This document shows, piece by piece, positions 60,247 through 64,000 of a stretch of DNA of 64,000 nt. Under the pieces are notes generated by a model. It had not been told where the DNA came from and searched no databases. It saw only the letters and a list, made by a program, of their open reading frames with translations. Location: positions 272,493 to 336,492 of the forward strand of contig NZ_KB904634.1 in assembly GCF_000380165.1 (NCBI RefSeq), read 5' to 3'. Both the position numbers and the translations under genes were made by a program. This DNA comes from Wenjunlia vitaminophila DSM 41686. Lineage in GTDB: Bacteria; Actinomycetota; Actinomycetes; Streptomycetales; Streptomycetaceae. How positions within the stretch are numbered: the stretch's first letter is position 1; the number at the start of each line of letters is the position of its first letter.

Positions 60247-62315
60247 GCCTGGGTCACCTCGCCGGTCACCGGGGCCGGGGCCGACGTCGGCAACGGTCCG
60301 GGCTCGGCCCGCACCTGCCCGGTGCGGCCGTCCACGGTCAGCGTCGTCCCCGGCGGGTAGCGGTCCAGTGCCCCGGGCACGCCGACCACGGTGGCCACCC
60401 GGTACTCCCGGGCCAGCACCGCGAGGTGGGACAGGACGCTGCCGGTCTCGGCGACCAGCGCGGTCAGCCCGGGCAGCGACGCCGCCAGGGACGGGTCGAG
60501 GGTGCGCACCACCAGCACCGCGTCGTCGGGCCGGATCCCGACCCCGTGCCAGGAGGTGCCGCGGACCCGGCCGCCGCCCGCGCCCTGACCCGCGCCGCCC
60601 GCCGGGGACGGCCGCTCCTCGACAGCCACCGGAAGGCCGTCGGCGAGCCGGAACGCAACCGGCAACGGTGCCGAACCCCTCCTCGGCACCCGCTCCGCCA
60701 GGTCTGCGGGGAGCGCGCCGCCGTGCAGCGCCGTCACCAGCTCCGACCAGCGGAGCTGGGTGATCTGGTGGCGTTCACCCAGCTCACCGCCGCGCTCCAG
60801 GCGCGCGGCGAGCTCCCACAGCAGGCGGGCCTGGAGCTCCTGCACCCAGCGGATTCGCAGGCGCAAGCCCTCCCTGACCGGCAGCGCCGCGACCCCGCAG
60901 GGCGACACCGCCTCGGCCGGCGCCGGCGGCAGCCGGTACGGAACCCCGACCCCGGGCGGCACCAGGGCCAGCAGCACCGGGTGCTGGGCCACCAGGTCGG
61001 CGTCGTCCCCACCGCGCCGGCGGGTCCCGGCGAGCACGGACAGCGCCTCGGCCGCGGCGGTGCGCCCGGTGCCCTCGCCCAGCAGCGCCGACGCCAGCGA
61101 CTCCTGGGCGTGCAGCGGGACCAGGACGGCACGGCCCCAGGCGAGCGCGGCCCGCAGCTCAGCCCGGCTCAGCCCGTCCAACGGCCCCACCCGGGCCAGC
61201 TCCCGATCGACGTCCGCCATCAGGTCCACCGCGAGGTCGGGCAGCGTGACCCGCAGGCGCCCCACGCGCCAGGCGGCGCCGAGGCGGCGGGCTCCAGGAG
61301 CCGGGTTGAGCACGGCGAGTCCCCGCCTCGGGCGCGGCGCGGCCCCCAGCAGCCGCAGGTCGCAGGCCACCCGCCCGTCCACGGTGGTGACCAGCGGATG
61401 CCTGCGCAGGCTGCGCCGCGGGGCTGCGCCGGCCAGGTCGAGGGCGGCGGCCAGCCCCCTGGCCATGGGAACCACCCACAGGTCGTCCTCCACCGGTTGG
61501 AGCACCCCGGGGAACGTCTCCGCCACCGGTCCCGGGCCCAGCAACCGGGCTCGGCGGGGCGGGGTCGCGGCCATCGCCGTGATCGGACGGCTCTGGAACA
61601 GCCACAGCCCGTCCTCGAAGTCGAAACCGAACTCCACGTCCTGAGGTCCGCCGAAGAGCCGCGCGGTGCTCCGGGCGAGCCGGGCCAGCCGGCGTAACCC
61701 CCGCGGCTCGAGGACCCGCCGCCCGACCGGCTCCCCCGGTTCGCTGGACAGCAGTCGCCCCCGGCGGGTGAGCCGGTACCGGATCCCGGTCTCGGCGCCG
61801 GACACCAGCGCGTCAGGGCCGCCGCGCACCGCGCTGACGACGATCCGGTCGGTGCGGCCACGCACCGGGTCCGCGCCGAACACCACCCCTCCGGTCCGGC
61901 ACCGCAGCATCGGCTGGACCAGCACCGCCATCTCCCGCGTTCCGTGCGGTCCGGCCGAGGCGACCACGGTCCGCACCGCCTCGCGGAAGGCCGTCCAGTC
62001 GGTGACGTCGAGGACCGAGGCGAACCGCCCGGCCATGGACGACAGCGCGGTGTCCTCGCTGGCGGACGAGGAACGCACCACCAGCGGTCGCGCGCCGTTC
62101 CCGCTCAGTTCGCGCCAGGCGTGGCGTATGGCCCCGGTGCCGGCGGCGGCCGTCGCCACGCGTTCGCGGGGCACCAGGACGAAACCCGGGAGCACCGGCA
62201 GCCCTGCCCTGGCCGACGTGGCCAGGTTGGCGGCCTTGGCCCCGGTGAGCCGGGCGTCGGCGGCCCGGGCGTCATGTAGGTCAACGAGAGCGAACCCCCC
62301 TGTGTCGAGCACCAT
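60240..62315 (-). CDS. PEP synthase / rifampin phosphotransferase-like protein
   Basis: 691 residues from ATG 62315 with GGAGGGGAG upstream. The N-terminal PPDK/PEP-synthase ATP-grasp domain has GAKAANLATSARAGLPVLPG, VRSSSASEDTALSSMAGRFA, GGVVFGADPVRGRTDRIVVS and DVEFGFDFEDGLWLFQSRPI. A middle domain of ~280 residues is unlike PPDK. The C-terminal swivelling domain holds the phospho-carrier His630 in TGSVLSHLAVLAREYRVATV. Layout ATP-grasp/middle/His without a PEP-binding barrel is that of rifampin phosphotransferase, but it is ~170 residues shorter and the middle is divergent. A small-molecule phosphotransferase is likely. Confidence 0.82.
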   Translation of the reverse strand: MVLDTGGFALVDLHDARAADARLTGAKAANLATSARAGLPVLPGFVLVPRERVATAAAGTGAIRHAWRELSGNGARPLVVRSSSASEDTALSSMAGRFASVLDVTDWTAFREAVRTVVASAGPHGTREMAVLVQPMLRCRTGGVVFGADPVRGRTDRIVVSAVRGGPDALVSGAETGIRYRLTRRGRLLSSEPGEPVGRRVLEPRGLRRLARLARSTARLFGGPQDVEFGFDFEDGLWLFQSRPITAMAATPPRRARLLGPGPVAETFPGVLQPVEDDLWVVPMARGLAAALDLAGAAPRRSLRRHPLVTTVDGRVACDLRLLGAAPRPRRGLAVLNPAPGARRLGAAWRVGRLRVTLPDLAVDLMADVDRELARVGPLDGLSRAELRAALAWGRAVLVPLHAQESLASALLGEGTGRTAAAEALSVLAGTRRRGGDDADLVAQHPVLLALVPPGVGVPYRLPPAPAEAVSPCGVAALPVREGLRLRIRWVQELQARLLWELAARLERGGELGERHQITQLRWSELVTALHGGALPADLAERVPRRGSAPLPVAFRLADGLPVAVEERPSPAGGAGQGAGGGRVRGTSWHGVGIRPDDAVLVVRTLDPSLAASLPGLTALVAETGSVLSHLAVLAREYRVATVVGVPGALDRYPPGTTLTVDGRTGQVRAEPGPLPTSAPAPVTGEVTQAC

Positions 62316-62483
62316 TGCCGTATCTCCCCTCCACGGCAGCCCTTTCCGCGGGCCGGTGTACGTCCAGGATCCATCGGGAGGTAGGGCACAAGTAACCACC
62401 AGGACGCCCTTGTTGGGGAGGAAGTGGGGGTTTCCCCTGGGGGATGCGGCGCGGGACGAGGAGGCTTCGGCCAACGCGACCCG

Positions 62484-63641
62484 TCAGCGGCACCCACGGG
62501 TGTTGAGCCGGGCTGCCTGGCGCGTCAGGTGGTCGCGCTCGGCGGCGTTGGGGGCCTTCCCGGCCGCCTCGGCGTACAGCCGTGCCGCCGTCGCCAGGTC
62601 ACCGTCGCGCTCGTGGAGCCACGCCGCCACCGCGGCGTACCGGGGCAGTGAGTCGTCGAGCGCCGCCAGCGCCGCCAGGCCGGCGCGCGGCCCGTCGGCC
62701 TCGCCGACGGCCACCGCGCGGTTGAGCCGGACCACCGGGTTGTCGGTCAGGCGCGCGAGCTCGTCGTACCACTCGACGATCTGCACCCAGTCGGTCTCCT
62801 CGGCGGTGGGCGCGTCCGCGTGGAGTGCCGCGACGGCGGCCTGGGCCTGGAACTCGCCCAGCCGGTCGCGGGCGAGGGCCGCCTGCAGGATCTCGACGCC
62901 CTCGGCGATCGACCCGGTGTCCCACCGGCCGCGGTCCTGCTCGGCGAGCGGCACCAGGCTGCCGTCGGGCGCGGTCCTGGCGTCGCGCCGGGCGTGGTGG
63001 AGCAGCATGAGGGCGAGCAGCCCCGCCACCTCGGGGTGGTCGATCGCGGCCGCGAGTTGCCGGGTGAGCCGGATGGCCTCGGCGGCGAGGTCGATGTCGC
63101 CGGAGTAGCCCTCGTTGAAGACCAGGTACAGGACGCGCAGCACGGTGGCGACGTCACCGGGCTGGTCGAACCGCACGCCGGAGACGGTGCGCTTGGCCCG
63201 GCTGATGCGCTGCGCCATGGTCGCCTCGGGCACCAGGTAGGCCCGGGCGATCTGGCGGGTGGTCAGCCCTCCGACGGCGCGCAGCGTGAGCGCCACCGCG
63301 GACGAGGGCGTCAGCGACGGGTGGGCGCACAGGAAGTAGAGCAGCAGCGTGTCATCCACCGCGGGCGCCGGACCGGGGGGCGGCTCCTCGTCGACGAGGT
63401 CCTCGCGCCGGCGGCGGGCGGCGTCCGCCCGGGTGGCGTCCAGGAACCGGCGCCACGCCACGGTGACCAGCCAGCCCTTCGGGTCCCGGGGCGGTTCGGC
63501 TGGCCAGACGCGGACTGCCTCGACCAGCGCGTCCTGCACGGCGTCCTCGGCCGCCGCGAAGTCAGCTCCGCGGCGGACGAGGATTCCGAGCACGCTGGGT
63601 GTGAGGCTGCGCAGCAGGACCTCGTCCATCGGTGGCGTCAC
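62484..63641 (-). CDS. ECF42-type RNA polymerase sigma factor with C-terminal TPR-like domain
   Basis: 385 residues from GTG 63641, whose GTGA overlaps the upstream gene by 4 bases (ATG 63629 is the alternative). Region 2: DFAAAEDAVQDALVEAVRVW and WLVTVAWRRFLDATRADAAR; region 4: RAVGGLTTRQIARAYLVPEA and AQRISRAKRTV; then a ~200-residue helical extension (LYLVFNEGYSGDIDLAAEAI; EILQAALARDRLGEFQAQAA). This extended form and coupling to a YCII/DGPF gene define the ECF42 group. The extension has been reported to be needed for activity in this group. Confidence 0.92.
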   Translation of the reverse strand: MTPPMDEVLLRSLTPSVLGILVRRGADFAAAEDAVQDALVEAVRVWPAEPPRDPKGWLVTVAWRRFLDATRADAARRRREDLVDEEPPPGPAPAVDDTLLLYFLCAHPSLTPSSAVALTLRAVGGLTTRQIARAYLVPEATMAQRISRAKRTVSGVRFDQPGDVATVLRVLYLVFNEGYSGDIDLAAEAIRLTRQLAAAIDHPEVAGLLALMLLHHARRDARTAPDGSLVPLAEQDRGRWDTGSIAEGVEILQAALARDRLGEFQAQAAVAALHADAPTAEETDWVQIVEWYDELARLTDNPVVRLNRAVAVGEADGPRAGLAALAALDDSLPRYAAVAAWLHERDGDLATAARLYAEAAGKAPNAAERDHLTRQAARLNTRGCR

Positions 63642-64000
63642 TCCGTGATGGTGGGCGGCGCGGTCAGGAACGGGCGCACCTCCAGCCACTCGTGGATCGG
63701 CCTGCCACCCGCCCCGGGAGCGGCCGACAGCTCCCCGGCCAGCTCCACGGCGCGCTCGTAGCTGTCGACGTCGATCACCATCCAACCGGCGATCAGGTCC
63801 TTGGTCTCCGCGAACGGCCCGTCGGTCACCGGCGGGCGCCCCTCACCGTCATACCGGACCCACGCCCCCTCCGGAGCCAACGCCTGACCGTCCACGAACT
63901 CGCCCGTCTCCTCCAGCCGCGCCGCGAAGTCGTTCATGTACTGCACGTGCGCCGAGATCTCCTCCGGCGTCCACCGGTCCATCGGCACGTCGTTGACCGC
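63638..64000 (-). CDS. YCII/DGPF-domain protein, N-terminus outside window
   Basis: About 120 visible residues; family members begin upstream of the window end, and the frame is still open at 64000 (AVNDVPMDRWTPEEISAHVQ). The conserved VTDGPFAETKDLIAGWMVID contains the DGPF motif and active-site-like residues, and the protein ends with IHEWLEVRPFL. Small ferredoxin-like fold proteins of this type are regularly coupled to ECF42 sigma factors, as here by a 4-base overlap; they are probably part of its signalling system. Confidence 0.92.
   Translation of the reverse strand, partial: AVNDVPMDRWTPEEISAHVQYMNDFAARLEETGEFVDGQALAPEGAWVRYDGEGRPPVTDGPFAETKDLIAGWMVIDVDSYERAVELAGELSAAPGAGGRPIHEWLEVRPFLTAPPTITE

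Overview
The window is very GC-rich (well above 70% by eye), with strong third-position GC bias, frequent GTG starts and many 4-base start/stop overlaps. Together with ECF sigma factors, ROK, LacI and HxlR regulators, a TPR-type regulator and the gene order ribD-ribE-ribM-ribBA-ribH-hisE-hisG, this points to a chromosomal segment of an actinomycete (Streptomyces-like or Nocardiopsaceae-like; the sequence alone does not separate them). I see no rRNA, tRNA, CRISPR array, prophage or complete insertion sequence.

Layout. 1-9.6 kb: a cut-off TrmB/LuxR-type regulator, an ECF sigma factor with its coupled membrane partner, a ferredoxin/metallo-beta-lactamase (MBL) protein, two gene remnants, a secreted C39-type peptidase, a membrane protein, and divergent LigD-type polymerase and ATP-dependent ligase genes (end joining). 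9.6-19.2 kb: an MFS exporter behind two copper/sulfur-type (CsoR-like) palindromes, an M24 peptidase, a P-loop kinase-like protein, a TPR-AAA+ ATPase ending in a MITE-like element, two CNNM/CBS transporters and a PH-like membrane protein. 19.2-25.1 kb: a riboflavin operon under an FMN riboswitch, running into hisE and hisG. 25.2-32.2 kb: three regulator or accessory modules (ROK/MFS, WGR-propeller protein, HxlR/azoreductase), a DUF5995 protein and a phosphotransferase.

32.3-56.1 kb is the most interesting part: a glycan-catabolism locus. Three leftward operons each begin just downstream of a nearly identical palindrome (GTTCCCA-n2/3-TGGGAAC with conserved flanks), at 40467, 46437 and 56039. 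A LacI-family regulator (50913-52076) is encoded between the second and third operators. Operon 1: ROK sugar kinase, SIS phosphosugar isomerase-like protein, GH38 alpha-mannosidase, a 699-residue unknown with an apparent alpha/alpha-barrel region, and an FGGY kinase. Operon 2: GH1 beta-glycosidase and a 1043-residue FAD oxidoreductase with a degenerate second FAD half. Operon 3: a GH36-like TIM-barrel glycosidase and a protein with two MBL domains. No sugar transporter is encoded here. The palindromes suggest one regulon; substrate and chemistry are unknown.

56.5-64 kb: a small SHOCT protein, a GuaB1-type GMP reductase/IMPDH relative, a membrane-anchored phosphatase, a membrane protein coupled to a PEP-synthase/rifampin-phosphotransferase-like protein, and an ECF42-type sigma factor coupled to a YCII/DGPF protein that runs off the window end.
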